Assembly: GCA_903853805.1 (NCBI GenBank)
Contig: CAINUN010000035.1
Location: 1-64,000, forward strand
Reading direction: 5' to 3'
Length of the DNA: 64,000 nucleotides
DNA from: an uncultured Bacteroidota bacterium
Lineage (GTDB): Bacteria; Bacteroidota; Bacteroidia; Chitinophagales; Chitinophagaceae
The translations under genes were made by a program, and so were the position numbers. Position 1 is the first letter of the stretch. Each line of letters starts with the position of its first letter. This document shows positions 34,242-43,592 of the stretch, piece after piece. The notes under the pieces were generated by a model, which saw only the letters and a list, made by a program, of their open reading frames with translations, ran no database searches and had not been told where the DNA came from.

Positions 34242-36470
34242 ATGCAAGCTACCATGCACACTCCGCAGCCCGCAACACTGGAACAAGCCGTTAAATTAGG
34301 TTTACGCGAAGAAGAATATGAAAAGATAAAAGAGGTTTTGGGTCGCACGCCCAATTTCAATGAAGTGGCCATGTACTCCGTGATGTGGAGCGAGCATTGC
34401 AGTTATAAAAACTCCATTACTTGGCTCAAAACGCTTCCACGCGATGGCGAAAGATTGTTGGTAAAAGCCGGAGAAGAGAACGCGGGTTTGGTGGATATTG
34501 GCGATGGTTGGGGTTGTGTGTTCAAGATTGAAAGTCATAATCACCCAAGTGCCATCGAACCATTTCAAGGTGCGGCAACAGGTGTGGGCGGAATTCACCG
34601 CGATATTTTCACCATGGGCGCTCGTCCTATCGCAGCTTTAAATTCTCTTCGTTTCGGAAAGCTCGATAATCCTAAAACCAAATGGTTGTTGAAAGGGGTA
34701 GTGAAAGGCATTGGTCATTATGGCAATTGCTTTGGTGTGCCTACAGTTGGTGGTGAAATTTATTTCGAGCATTGCTATCAAACCAACCCATTGGTAAATG
34801 CCATGAGTGTGGGGGTGATTCAAGCTGGTAAAATGGTGAGTGCTACGAGTCATGGCGAAGGAAACCCAGTATTTATTGTGGGTGCATCCACAGGTAAAGA
34901 CGGTATTGGCGGCGCTTCTTTTGCTTCTGCCGATATTTCTGAAAACAGTGCAGAACAATTGCCTGCGGTTCAGGTCGGCGACCCATTCGAGGAAAAGAAA
35001 TTACTCGAAGCTTGCCTCGAAGCGGTGGAATTAAACGTCCTAATTGGTATGCAAGATATGGGTGCTGCAGGCATCACTTGTTCTACAAGCGAGATGAGTG
35101 CAAAAGGCGAGCACGGCATGATTATTCACCTCGACAAAGTGCCTACTCGTCAAGCCAATATGAAAGTGTGGGAAATGTTGTTGAGCGAAAGCCAGGAGCG
35201 TATGTTGATTGTTGTGAAGAAAGGTAGAGAGCAAGAAATTGAAGACCTTTTCAAAAAATGGGATATTCACTGTGTGCAAATAGGCGAGGTAACCAAAGAG
35301 CCAATTCTTCGTTATTATATGCACGATGAATTGGTGGCAGAAGTGCCTGCCGAAAGTTTGGTGTTAGGCGGTGGTGCGCCTATTTATGAGCGCGAATACA
35401 CCGAGCCAAAATATTTCCAAGAAATCAAAAAGTTTGATGCCAATACCATTCCTGTTCCGGCAGATGTGGCCGACATTGCCCATCAGTTGGTGCAGTTGCC
35501 CAACATTGCCAGCAAGCGTTGGGTATATGAGCAATACGATAGCATGGTGGGCACGGGCAATACCCACACCAATGAACCAAGCGATGCAGCCGTAGTGCGT
35601 GTTCATGGCACGCAAAAAGCCTTGGCTTGCACCACCGATTGCAACAGCCGTTATGTATATGCCGACCCTTACAAAGGTGCTATGATTGCCGTGAGCGAAG
35701 CCGCAAGAAATATTGTGTGCAGCGGTGGCATTCCGGTTGCCATCACCAACTGTCTCAACTTTGGCAATCCTTACAACCCCGAAGTCTATTATCAGTTTGT
35801 ACACGCCATCAAAGGCATGGGCGATGCTTGTCGCAAATTAGGCACTCCGGTTACGGGCGGTAACGTAAGTTTCTACAACCAAAGCGAAGACGGACCTGTG
35901 TATCCTACACCAACTATTGGTATGGTGGGCGTGCTCGATAGTGTGGACGATAAAATGACCATGTTCTTCAAAAACGAAGGCGATGTCATTTACCTTTTGG
36001 GCACACAACGCAACGATATTAATTGTTCCGAATACCTGCATCATATTGTGGGCATCAGCCAAAGCCCTGCGCCTCATTTCGATTTGGAAGAAGAATACCG
36101 CTTGCAAGAAACCATCATCCAACTCAATAAAGCCAAGCTCATCAACTCGGCACACGACCTTGCCGAAGGTGGTTTGTTTATAGCCTTGGTAGAAAGTTGT
36201 ATGCAGAAAAACACTGGTTTTGAAATCACTACCGATGCCGCTATTCGTAAAGATGCCTACCTCTTTGGCGAGGCACAAAGCCGCGTAATCGTGAGTGTAA
36301 GTGCCGACCGTCAACAAGCATTTGAAGCAGCCTTAGGCAATCAACCATTTACCAAAATAGGCACCGTAAAAGCCGATGGACACCTCCGCATTGATAGCAG
36401 CGATTGGGGACACATCCGCAATTGGAAAAAGCTCTATGATGAAGCAATTGAGAAGCTGTTGGGGGTCTAG
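34242..36470 (+). CDS. purL: Phosphoribosylformylglycinamidine synthase subunit PurL (small type)
   Basis: 742 residues from ATG 34242, the length of the small PurL that works with PurS and PurQ. It catalyses the ATP-dependent conversion of FGAR to FGAM in purine synthesis. Seen: [91 protein letters not shown] and [14 protein letters not shown]. purS and purQ are not in the window. An upstream ATG at 34194 covers the promoter and is rejected; ATG 34254 is a second possible start. Codon use looks richer in G+C than the flanking genes. Confidence 0.96.
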   Translation: MQATMHTPQPATLEQAVKLGLREEEYEKIKEVLGRTPNFNEVAMYSVMWSEHCSYKNSITWLKTLPRDGERLLVKAGEENAGLVDIGDGWGCVFKIESHNHPSAIEPFQGAATGVGGIHRDIFTMGARPIAALNSLRFGKLDNPKTKWLLKGVVKGIGHYGNCFGVPTVGGEIYFEHCYQTNPLVNAMSVGVIQAGKMVSATSHGEGNPVFIVGASTGKDGIGGASFASADISENSAEQLPAVQVGDPFEEKKLLEACLEAVELNVLIGMQDMGAAGITCSTSEMSAKGEHGMIIHLDKVPTRQANMKVWEMLLSESQERMLIVVKKGREQEIEDLFKKWDIHCVQIGEVTKEPILRYYMHDELVAEVPAESLVLGGGAPIYEREYTEPKYFQEIKKFDANTIPVPADVADIAHQLVQLPNIASKRWVYEQYDSMVGTGNTHTNEPSDAAVVRVHGTQKALACTTDCNSRYVYADPYKGAMIAVSEAARNIVCSGGIPVAITNCLNFGNPYNPEVYYQFVHAIKGMGDACRKLGTPVTGGNVSFYNQSEDGPVYPTPTIGMVGVLDSVDDKMTMFFKNEGDVIYLLGTQRNDINCSEYLHHIVGISQSPAPHFDLEEEYRLQETIIQLNKAKLINSAHDLAEGGLFIALVESCMQKNTGFEITTDAAIRKDAYLFGEAQSRVIVSVSADRQQAFEAALGNQPFTKIGTVKADGHLRIDSSDWGHIRNWKKLYDEAIEKLLGV

Positions 36471-36515
36471 GATGTCGAATTCTTTTCCTAAAAAGCTGTA
36501 ATAAACTTTATAAAA

Positions 36516-36947
36516 GTGGGTGCCAAAAATAATATTTCAGGTCAGTGGTTTGGTTACTTTAGTTATGGTATTGATTATGGTCCAAAGTTGTACGATGAGA
36601 GGGTTGTTTTCTCACTTATTATTGAGGAATTAATTGACAAGAAATTTAAGGGTACGTGTATAGAAATTGAGGGGATTGGAGCCAGTACAGAAGTTTCAAA
36701 AATTGAAGGAAGCCTGATTGATTCTTTTATTACATTTAAAAAGGAATATCCTACTAATTATGAAATAGATGATAAAGGCAAGGAAATAGAAATACTTGAG
36801 CCAATTACACACGAGCTTGTATATATGGGAGTATTTAACCAAGATACCAATTGTTATATTGGAACTTGGGAAATAACTAAGCTAGATTATACTTGTACAG
36901 GGAAGTGGGAAATGTCAAGAGATAGGTTTAAGTATGGAATAAAATAG
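36516..36947 (+). CDS. Hypothetical protein, GTG start
   Basis: 143 residues. No ATG occurs before residue 104, so the GTG at 36516 is the likely start. It reads as an all-beta protein (SGQWFGYFSYGIDYG near the start, YIGTWEITKLDYTCTGKWEMSR near the end), resembling small beta-barrel or lipocalin-like folds that bind ligands, but no family is recognised. No signal peptide. It is 45 nt after purL and much more AT-rich, so co-transcription is possible but the origin looks different. Confidence 0.6.
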   Translation: MGAKNNISGQWFGYFSYGIDYGPKLYDERVVFSLIIEELIDKKFKGTCIEIEGIGASTEVSKIEGSLIDSFITFKKEYPTNYEIDDKGKEIEILEPITHELVYMGVFNQDTNCYIGTWEITKLDYTCTGKWEMSRDRFKYGIK

Positions 36948-37301
36948 CTCTCATTCTCTCATGTTCCACTTTGTTTTATCAAAATACTAAACCTAAGCAT
37001 TTGCTTAATTGTTTTTATGAAGAACTAAGGCACTCTAATTCTCAATTCGTATACTAATAGTTTCATTAAAGATGCTATTAAGAACCTAAATTTAACACAA
37101 CAATACATTTAATACAACAACAATAACTTACTTGTTTTTATTGGCATTCTTTATGTTGTAATTATTGTATTAAATAATGCTAAAAACAACCTGTTTGTTG
37201 CTATTAGTGTAATATTTATACACTTTTAACGACTTTTTTTGTGTTTATTGTAATATTTATTCGCTTTTAGACACTAAAATGTGTTTAAAAGCATCAAATA
37301 T
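36948..37301. other. AT-rich convergent intergenic region with weak 41-bp repeats
   Basis: 354 bp between the ends of the 143-residue gene and folB. TAATATTTAT occurs at 37210 and 37251, exactly 41 nt apart, each followed by CNCTTTTA and a GTGTTTA further on. CAACAATA recurs at 37098 and 37118 (20 nt). A 21-nt arm at 37107-37127 pairs with 37155-37175 (17 of 21). No gene, no tRNA and no standard terminator seen. Confidence 0.55.
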
Positions 37302-37640
37302 TTACCCCTCAAAACACACCTGCGAATACCGTACATCCGCAGTTAATGGCGGTCGCAATTTTCTTATCGCCACTTTTATTTTCTCAGCTTCGGGAAAAGC
37401 CATTTTCAATTGACTATGAATATCCTGCACCAACTCTTCAAGCAATTCTGCTTCTTTATTAAATGCCGCCACCACAATATCGTGAATAAGGGCATAATCA
37501 TAAAAAGGCAAAGGCTCTCCTTTTTCAGTGTTTGCCCACACATCAACATCTATTTCAAAATCATTACCCTTTATTTTTTCTTCAGGATACAAACCAATTT
37601 TTGCATGAAGCTGAATGCCGTGTAGTGAAATGGTAAGCAT
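37302..37640 (-). CDS. folB: Dihydroneopterin aldolase FolB
   Basis: 112 residues from ATG 37640; the extra 13 residues from 37679 are not family-like. It converts dihydroneopterin to 6-hydroxymethyl-dihydropterin and glycolaldehyde in folate synthesis. Seen: ISLHGIQLHAKIGLYPEEK with the conserved GlyTyr-like LYPEE segment, FEIDVDVWAN, the YDYALIHDIV substrate motif, LEELVQDIHSQL and VAIRKLRPP. Cytoplasmic, usually octameric. It is divergent from nadK with a 76-bp shared promoter region. Confidence 0.92.
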   Translation of the reverse strand: MLTISLHGIQLHAKIGLYPEEKIKGNDFEIDVDVWANTEKGEPLPFYDYALIHDIVVAAFNKEAELLEELVQDIHSQLKMAFPEAEKIKVAIRKLRPPLTADVRYSQVCFEG

Positions 37641-37716
37641 AGTATTTTTGGTGTTAAAGATATAAGCATTGGAAAACAAGTTGCAACAAAACCGCTAATT
37701 TTACTTTTTACTTACC

Positions 37717-38598
37717 ATGTTAGTAGCCGTATATAACCGAACATTTGAAGAGCGCAATATTCCGCAGCTCAGGAATGTGATTACAAAAATTCATGAACAA
37801 AACATTCAAATGGTTTTCTTCAAGGATTTTTATGACCGAATTGCCACACACTTAAACCTTGGTTATACACCTGCTTTTTTTTCTTCAAAAAAAGACCTTC
37901 CTAGCAATATTGATATGCTCATTAGCCTCGGTGGCGATGGCACTTTGCTCGATACAATTACTTATGTAGGCTCTTCTAACATTCCTATTATCGGCATCAA
38001 TCTTGGAAGGCTTGGTTTTCTTGCTGCCATTCCCGAAAATGAATTGGACAGCGCTATTCTTTCTCTTGCGCGAGGATCTTATAGCATTGAAAGGAGAACG
38101 CTTGTACACCTCGATTCCAGTGTGCCACTTTTTAACGGAACCCCTTTTGCCCTCAATGAATTTACGCTTCATCGCAAAGATTCTTCTTCCATGATTAAAA
38201 TTCATACTTACCTCAATGGTGAATTCTTGAATACTTATTGGGCAGATGGATTAATTGTTGCAACACCTACTGGTTCTACTGGTTATTCTTTGAGTTGTGG
38301 TGGTCCGGTTGTTTTTCCACAAACCTCCAGTTTTGTCATTACACCTGTTGCACCGCACAACCTCAATACACGCAGCATTGTAGTGCCAGACGATAATGTA
38401 ATTTCTTTTGAAGTGGAAGGAAGAGCTGAACAGTTTTTATGTACGATGGATGCGCGCACCGAATCCATTGCAAGTGGTGTTCAATTAGCTGTGAAAAAAG
38501 AAAGTTTTACAATTGGTTTGGTTCGCCCCGACGAGCATAATTTCTTAAATACTATTCGCCAGAAACTATACTGGGGCATAGACCGTAGAAATTGGTAA
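37717..38598 (+). CDS. nadK: NAD kinase NadK
   Basis: 293 residues. It phosphorylates NAD to NADP. The GGDGT motif is at about residue 72 (LISLGGDGTLLD), followed by GINLGRLGFLAAIP, the ALNEFTLHRKD segment and the catalytic/diacylglycerol-kinase-like loop WADGLIVATPTGSTGYSLSCGGP. The C-terminal domain ends with a short tail. The ATG at 37717 is the only sensible start. It precedes the DUF6089 gene by 48 bp, an arrangement common in Bacteroidota. Confidence 0.96.
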   Translation: MLVAVYNRTFEERNIPQLRNVITKIHEQNIQMVFFKDFYDRIATHLNLGYTPAFFSSKKDLPSNIDMLISLGGDGTLLDTITYVGSSNIPIIGINLGRLGFLAAIPENELDSAILSLARGSYSIERRTLVHLDSSVPLFNGTPFALNEFTLHRKDSSSMIKIHTYLNGEFLNTYWADGLIVATPTGSTGYSLSCGGPVVFPQTSSFVITPVAPHNLNTRSIVVPDDNVISFEVEGRAEQFLCTMDARTESIASGVQLAVKKESFTIGLVRPDEHNFLNTIRQKLYWGIDRRNW

Positions 38599-38618
38599 GT
38601 TTTAAGACAATAAAAATC

Positions 38619-38626
38619 TAATTTCG
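38619..38626 (+). promoter_or_regulatory. -7 element of the DUF6089 gene
   Basis: TAATTTCG, one mismatch to TAnnTTTG, 20 nt before the ATG at 38647. No -33 box identified. Confidence 0.3.
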
Positions 38627-38646
38627 CCGTTACCGTTAGAAGGTTT

Positions 38647-39501
38647 ATGAAGAAAATCGTTGTCATACTCTTATTGTTTATTGCTCAAAAATCGTTTGCT
38701 CAAAACTATTTTGGTGGCGGCGAGTTTGGTGTGTCGGGTGGATTTGCCAATTATTTTGGCGATTTGAATGAAGAGTATGGTGTTCATTATGTTCGTCCTT
38801 CTTTTGGCTGTTTCTTCCGCAGGCATTTGAATCCGTATATTTCGGTAAGAGCTAATTTTTTATTAGGTCATATTGGCTACAAAGACGAGTATAACAAGAA
38901 CATTTATTACAAAACCCGCAATCTTAGTTTCGAAAGCAATCTTGTAGAAACCTCGGTTCAGGCAGAGTTTAATTTCTTCAAGTTTTCAACGGGTGATTTT
39001 GAACACCGTTGGACACCATTTCTTACTTGTGGCATTGGCATTTTTTATTATGACCCATATACCCAATTGAATGGAAAAAACTATCAACTTCGTCCGTTAG
39101 GAACAGAAGGACAATCAGCTGGATTAGATCAAAGAAAATATGGAAAGGTAGCGGTGTGTTTACCCGTTGGAATGGGCTTTAAATATTGGTTACGCCCAGG
39201 TTTGAATTTTGGATTGGAAGTGGTGGATAGAATGACAACAACTGATTATTTGGATGATGTAAGCGGAACTTACATTGGTAGCAATTTCTTTCCTACTGAC
39301 CCTCTTAACCCAAATCCAGCATCAATATTACAAGATCCGTCTATTCTAATTAATCCCAATAATCCTCTGGGGAGACCAGGCAAACAACGTGGCAACTCAG
39401 CTACTAAAGACCAGTATATGATGGTGTTATTTCACCTTTCTTTTCAGGTGAAAGTGTATAAATGTCCAACTTATATGAATGGTGACCTGCTTGCTTATTA
39501 A
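38647..39501 (+). CDS. DUF6089 outer-membrane beta-barrel protein
   Basis: 284 residues with a signal peptide ending in SFAQ. The mature start (YFGGGEFGVSGGFANYFGDLNE) and following strands (ISVRANFLLGHIGY, NLVETSVQAEFNFFKF, PFLTCGIGIFYYDPY, LPVGMGFKYWL) match the DUF6089 family of barrel proteins found after nadK in many Bacteroidota. Function unknown; a structural role in the outer membrane is inferred. In many relatives uppS and bamA follow; here the next gene is convergent nfu, so that link is broken. Stop at 39501 is 2 nt from the nfu stop. Confidence 0.85.
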   Translation: MKKIVVILLLFIAQKSFAQNYFGGGEFGVSGGFANYFGDLNEEYGVHYVRPSFGCFFRRHLNPYISVRANFLLGHIGYKDEYNKNIYYKTRNLSFESNLVETSVQAEFNFFKFSTGDFEHRWTPFLTCGIGIFYYDPYTQLNGKNYQLRPLGTEGQSAGLDQRKYGKVAVCLPVGMGFKYWLRPGLNFGLEVVDRMTTTDYLDDVSGTYIGSNFFPTDPLNPNPASILQDPSILINPNNPLGRPGKQRGNSATKDQYMMVLFHLSFQVKVYKCPTYMNGDLLAY

Positions 39502-39503
39502 AC

Positions 39504-40097
39504 TTACTCGCTTTCAGCAACCACTTCTTTCACTTCAGGAATCATGCGCTTCATCATTCCTTCAATACCAGCTTTTAAAGTAATCATGGATGAAGGACAA
39601 CCAGAGCATGAACCTTGCATCATCAACTTTACCACTCCATCATCATAGCCACGGAAACTAATAGCGCCACCATCCATTTCAACAGCAGGCTTTACGTAGT
39701 TTTCAAGCAGTTCTTTGATACGTTTCACCACATCGCTATCATCGGCATGAACATCATTAGTTGCAGCAGGTCTTGCTTCAATTTCACTTTCGTTGATAAT
39801 GGTTTTGCCTTCTTGCAAATAGTTTTTCAAAAACTCGCGGATTGTAGGAATGACATCATCCCAAATAGCATCGGTGGTTTTTGTAAGTGTTACAAAATTG
39901 CTAGCGATGAACACGCTTTTGATGAAAGGAAAAGCAAACAATTCTTTGGCAAGCGGTGATGGCTTTGCGCTCGATTCATCTTGGAAGTCAATGCTCTTTC
40001 CAGGAAACAAAAGTTTGTTAGCAACAAATTTCATAGTCTCTGGGTTCGGAGTCATTTCCGTATAAATACTAACGATGGTGTTTCCTGTTTTAAGCAT
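39504..40097 (-). CDS. nfuA: NifU-like Fe-S scaffold/carrier protein (Nfu)
   Basis: 197 residues. The N-terminal half is the Nfu_N domain (TEMTPNPETMKFVANKLL, KELFAFPFIKSVFIASNFVT). The C-terminal half is the NifU C-terminal domain (VKRIKELLENYVKPAVEMDGG split over the core, then CSGCPSSMITLKAGIEGM), with the cluster-binding CxxC at about residues 162-165. It carries 4Fe-4S clusters to target proteins. Last gene of the iscS-iscU-iscA-nfu set, with a 39-bp gap from iscA. Symbol given by function, as NifU/NfuA naming varies in this phylum. Confidence 0.9.
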   Translation of the reverse strand: MLKTGNTIVSIYTEMTPNPETMKFVANKLLFPGKSIDFQDESSAKPSPLAKELFAFPFIKSVFIASNFVTLTKTTDAIWDDVIPTIREFLKNYLQEGKTIINESEIEARPAATNDVHADDSDVVKRIKELLENYVKPAVEMDGGAISFRGYDDGVVKLMMQGSCSGCPSSMITLKAGIEGMMKRMIPEVKEVVAESE

Positions 40098-40136
40098 GTT
40101 CTTTTCTTTTTTTAAAATTAAATAGGGTGCTGCAAT

Positions 40137-40463
40137 TTAAACAGCAAAACTTTCTCCACAACCACAACTTCTGCTGGCGTTAGGATTTAGGAAATGAAAT
40201 CCCTTTCCATTTAAGCCATCAGAGAAATCCAGTGTAGTGTCACAGAGGTAGAGAAAACTTTTTAAGTCTGTTACCAACCTCACGCCTTTGTCTTCAAAAC
40301 TTTGGTCGTTGGGCTGGCTTTCGTTATCGAAATCGAGTTTGTAACTCAAGCCTGAACAACCACCACCAACTACACTCACCCGAAGAAAATATTCTTCGCT
40401 AAGATGAGCATCGGTCATCAACTGGGCTACCTTTTCTTTTGCTTTATCGCTTACGTATATCAT
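40137..40463 (-). CDS. iscA: A-type Fe-S carrier IscA
   Basis: 108 residues, the usual length. Three conserved cysteines bind the cluster: Cys36 (GGGCSGLSY) and Cys100/Cys102 (SRSCGCGESF). The fold segment KGFHFLNPNAS is typical. It transfers 2Fe-2S or 4Fe-4S clusters in the ISC pathway. It lies 26 bp downstream of iscU and upstream of nfu on the same strand. Confidence 0.93.
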   Translation of the reverse strand: MIYVSDKAKEKVAQLMTDAHLSEEYFLRVSVVGGGCSGLSYKLDFDNESQPNDQSFEDKGVRLVTDLKSFLYLCDTTLDFSDGLNGKGFHFLNPNASRSCGCGESFAV

Positions 40464-40489
40464 GTCAAAAACCCATTGGGTTTATTGTA

Positions 40490-40906
40490 TTAATGATGTT
40501 TTTCTTCGGTTTCTAATACCGGCATACCATTCTTAGAGCGGTAATCGTTGATGGCTGCTTTAATAGCATCTTCGGCTAAAACCGAACAGTGAATTTTCAC
40601 AGGAGGAAGATTGAGCTCTTCCACAATATCCATGTTATCTATAGTCAAAGCTTGGTCAACGGTTTTTCCTTTGAGCCATTCGGTAGCCAAAGATGATGAA
40701 GCTATTGCAGAACCGCAACCAAAGGTTTTGAATTTTGCATCTTGAATAATGCCGCTCACTTCGTCCACTTCAATTTGAAGTCGCATTACGTCGCCACACT
40801 CAGGTGCGCCAACGAGTCCGGTGCCTACGTTCGTTTTACTTTTATCGAGTGTACCTACATTTTTAGGATGTTGGTAGTGATCTATTACTTTTTCTGAATA
40901 AGCCAT
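40490..40906 (-). CDS. iscU: Fe-S cluster scaffold IscU
   Basis: 138 residues. Cluster assembly residues Cys37 (APECGDVM), Asp39, Cys64 (FGCGSAIASSS) and Cys107 (KIHCSVLAEDAI) are all in place. The usual LPPVK motif recognised by HscA is present (residues 100-104: LPPVK), although hscA is not nearby. It is the scaffold on which sulfur from IscS and iron are joined. It lies 34 bp downstream of iscS. Confidence 0.96.
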   Translation of the reverse strand: MAYSEKVIDHYQHPKNVGTLDKSKTNVGTGLVGAPECGDVMRLQIEVDEVSGIIQDAKFKTFGCGSAIASSSLATEWLKGKTVDQALTIDNMDIVEELNLPPVKIHCSVLAEDAIKAAINDYRSKNGMPVLETEEKHH

Positions 40907-40940
40907 AATATTAGTTTTTAGTGAGTGTTTGAATTTGTTT

Positions 40941-42161
40941 TTAGTGGTGTGACCATTCGATTTTATCTAAGTCTATTCCTTCTTTAAACATTTCCCAAAG
41001 TGGACTCATTTCTCTGAGTTTGGTAACCGTATCTTTTACAGATTGTATAGTAAAGTCTATTTCTTCTTCAGTGGTAAATCTGCCAAGACCAAAGCGCAGA
41101 GAGCTATGTGCTAAATCGTCGCCAAGTCCTAATGCTTTCAAAACATAAGAAGGTTCTAAAGATGCAGATGTACAAGCAGATCCGCTCGATAAGGCAATGT
41201 TTTTATTAAATCCCATCATCAAGCCCTCCCCTTCTACATATTTAAAGGAAACATTCGCTGTATGGGGTAAGCGGTGTTCACGATTCCCATTGACATAGGC
41301 TTCTTCCAAAACCAACAAACCTTTTTCCAAACGGTCGCGCATGGTACTTAGGCGTTTAGCTTCTGCTTCCATTTCGTTTTTACACAATTCGCAAGCTTTA
41401 CCAAAACCAACTATTCCAGGAACATTCAATGTACCGCTACGCATGCCACGCTCGTGTCCGCCGCCGTCCATTTGGGCAGTTACTTTTACACGAGGGTTTT
41501 TACGACGAACATATAAAGCACCAACGCCCTTTGGTCCATACATTTTATGAGCGCTAAAAGCCATGAGGTCAATTCCATCTGCCATTACATCCACAGGAAT
41601 TTTACCTACTGCTTGTGTACCATCCGTAAAGAGTAATACACCATGCTTGCGGGCAATTTTGCTGATATCACGAATAGGTTGAACTACACCAATTTCATTA
41701 TTGCCGTACATAATGGCTATAAGAATTGTTTTATCGGTAATGGCGTTTTCTAACTCTTGAAGGTCTATCAAACCGTCAGGTTGCACCTCTAAATATGTTA
41801 CTTGACCGCCAATTTTTTCTATATGTTTACAAGAATCGAGCACTGCTTTGTGTTCGGTAGTGCATGTGATAATATGATTGCCTTTAGTGGCATACATTTC
41901 AAATACTCCTTTGAGTGCAAGATTATCTGCCTCGGTAGCGCCACTAGTAAATATAATTTCCTTTGGGTCGGCATTGATGAGCGAAGCCACTTGTTCGCGG
42001 GCATAATCCACCGCCTCTTCAGCAACCCAGCCATAAGGATGACTGCGGCTTGCTGCGTTACCAAATTTCTCTACAAAATAAGGCAGCATGGTTTCCAACA
42101 CACGCGGGTCCATGGGTGTGGTGGCATTGTTATCTAAATAAATGGTTTGATGTGCGTTCAT
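40941..42161 (-). CDS. iscS: Cysteine desulfurase IscS
   Basis: 406 residues. A PLP enzyme that takes sulfur from cysteine for Fe-S clusters and tRNA thiolation. Seen: [49 protein letters not shown], the PLP lysine Lys206 ([10 protein letters not shown]) and the persulfide loop Cys330 ([10 protein letters not shown]). The length and loop are of the IscS rather than SufS type. First gene of a four-gene isc operon that lacks iscR, hscBA and fdx. A perfect -7 box lies 37 nt upstream of the ATG. Confidence 0.96.
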   Translation of the reverse strand: MNAHQTIYLDNNATTPMDPRVLETMLPYFVEKFGNAASRSHPYGWVAEEAVDYAREQVASLINADPKEIIFTSGATEADNLALKGVFEMYATKGNHIITCTTEHKAVLDSCKHIEKIGGQVTYLEVQPDGLIDLQELENAITDKTILIAIMYGNNEIGVVQPIRDISKIARKHGVLLFTDGTQAVGKIPVDVMADGIDLMAFSAHKMYGPKGVGALYVRRKNPRVKVTAQMDGGGHERGMRSGTLNVPGIVGFGKACELCKNEMEAEAKRLSTMRDRLEKGLLVLEEAYVNGNREHRLPHTANVSFKYVEGEGLMMGFNKNIALSSGSACTSASLEPSYVLKALGLGDDLAHSSLRFGLGRFTTEEEIDFTIQSVKDTVTKLREMSPLWEMFKEGIDLDKIEWSHH

Positions 42162-42198
42162 AAAAGATGCCCTTTGGGGGCTAAATATTTTCTGGACA

Positions 42199-42206
42199 CA
42201 AAATTA
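42199..42206 (-). promoter_or_regulatory. -7 element of the isc operon
   Basis: Minus-strand TAATTTTG, perfect TAnnTTTG, leader about 30 nt to iscS. It shares a 120-bp divergent region with the epimerase gene. Confidence 0.4.
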
Positions 42207-42281
42207 GTTCAATTGGCCTACTTTGCCCTTATAACCGTATAAGAGGTTTTAAATATTCCCATACTTAAAAACTATTTCCTG

Positions 42282-42683
42282 ATGTTGAAAATTGAACATT
42301 TAGGTATTGCAGTAAAAGATTTGAAGCAATCCATCCCTTTATTTGAGCAGCTATTAAACACCCCTTGCTACAAAACTGAAGCCGTGGAAACAGAGGGCGT
42401 GATCACCGCATTTTTGGGGGTAGGTGAGTCGAAGATTGAACTGCTTGAAGCATCGAAACCTGAATCGCCGATTGCCAAATTCATAGATAAAAAAGGAGAA
42501 GGTATTCATCATATTGCTTTTGATGTAGCAGATATTGAAGCGGAAATGAAACGTCTTGCCGCTCTTGGTTTTGAACTATTGAATCCTGTTCCTAAGCGTG
42601 GTGCCGATAATAAATTGGTTTGTTTTCTTCACCCAAAAAGTACCAATGGGGTACTGATAGAGCTTTGTCAGGAAGCTAAATAA
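42282..42683 (+). CDS. mce: Methylmalonyl-CoA epimerase
   Basis: 133 residues of the glyoxalase/VOC superfamily. It interconverts (2R)- and (2S)-methylmalonyl-CoA in propionate metabolism. Typical segments are IEHLGIAVKDL with metal-binding His6, VITAFLGVGESKIELLE, the GIHHIAFDV motif, MKRLAALGFELL and the closing PKSTNGVLIELCQ with the metal Glu. Cytoplasmic. The mutase genes are not in the window. It is divergent from iscS and followed by a protease gene 38 bp downstream. Confidence 0.93.
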   Translation: MLKIEHLGIAVKDLKQSIPLFEQLLNTPCYKTEAVETEGVITAFLGVGESKIELLEASKPESPIAKFIDKKGEGIHHIAFDVADIEAEMKRLAALGFELLNPVPKRGADNKLVCFLHPKSTNGVLIELCQEAK

Positions 42684-42721
42684 AACGGCAATATAAATTT
42701 CCACCCTAACCCCCGCAACCC

Positions 42722-43408
42722 ATGTACCAACACGCCATTCAACAAATCAAAAACGCCATTTTCCCTATTTTCTATCAATCGGTGCAAGGCGCAAACACAC
42801 AATTAGGGGTGTCGGGCACTGGGTTTTTCATAGACAACTTTGGGCATTTCATTACTGCGCATCATGTGATGAGCGAGGTGCCACCTCAATCTACTTTATT
42901 GTATTTTGGTAATGTGCCCGAGCGGGTTATTCCTGCCGTACCAATCCTAGAAATTTATAGTGACCCATCAAGAGATATCTTTTTAGGCAAAGTAGAAACG
43001 GGTGCATTGCCGCCTGTGAAATTAAGTTTCGAAAAGCCCAACATCGGTAAATCGGTGTGTCTTTGCGGCTATCCTTTGGCGCAAATAACCAAGAACCCCA
43101 ACGGCAGCTTGCATGTGGGCAATGTGCGCCAATATTGGCAACCCACTTTTGTGATAGATAAAATAACCGCCAACATTGGTAACCGATATTATTCGGGGTT
43201 TATGACCCAAGACATTTCGCTGAATGGCATGAGCGGCGGACCAGTTTTTGACCTTGAAGGAACGGTGTATGGGGTGGATGTTGCTTTTCTTACCAGAGAA
43301 ATTCCGCAAAAAGACCGAGCCCCCATCGCTGTGCACAACGGAGTAGTGGTAGAAAACAATACTCTTGTAGATGTATATCAAAAAGTGAATATCGGAGGGT
43401 ATTACTAG
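42722..43408 (+). CDS. Trypsin-like (S1C-type) serine peptidase without export signal
   Basis: 228 residues. The chymotrypsin-fold triad can be placed at His48 (ITAHHVM), Asp85 (SRDIFLG) and Ser171 (NGMSGGPVFD). Oxyanion and strand motifs such as GTGFFIDNFGHF and VCLCGYPLA are typical of DegP-like protease domains, but there is no PDZ domain, signal peptide or membrane segment, so it is presumably cytoplasmic. The role is unknown; stand-alone members of this kind occur in stress and defence contexts, which is only a hint. It may be co-transcribed with mce. Confidence 0.85.
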   Translation: MYQHAIQQIKNAIFPIFYQSVQGANTQLGVSGTGFFIDNFGHFITAHHVMSEVPPQSTLLYFGNVPERVIPAVPILEIYSDPSRDIFLGKVETGALPPVKLSFEKPNIGKSVCLCGYPLAQITKNPNGSLHVGNVRQYWQPTFVIDKITANIGNRYYSGFMTQDISLNGMSGGPVFDLEGTVYGVDVAFLTREIPQKDRAPIAVHNGVVVENNTLVDVYQKVNIGGYY

Positions 43409-43518
43409 TGTTAGTTTTTCTAGAAAAGGTGTTGTTGAAAGCTGCTTTCATCTGCAATTGCCCATGATGCTGCATTTTTTAATTTGTTTATAATAACAGT
43501 CACTTTTACTTTCGTGCT

Positions 43519-43536
43519 AACTAACTATAGTTAGTT
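43519..43536. promoter_or_regulatory. Perfect 18-bp palindrome upstream of the receiver gene
   Basis: AACTAACTATAGTTAGTT is its own reverse complement. It lies 57 bp before the start codon at 43593 and just downstream of TTACTTTCG (a -7-like element), so it could be an operator or a 5' leader hairpin. A second short hairpin, CTTCG-TTCG-CGAAG, follows near 43558-43571. Confidence 0.45.
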
Positions 43537-43592
43537 GTTCCCTCCCAATATTATTACTTCGTTCGCGAAGCAAATCTTTTAACCAAAAAACG

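Noticed and set aside
35364-36317. Antisense frames of 146 and 159 codons within purL
   Set aside because: They are shadows of the well-conserved purL frame with no recognisable product.
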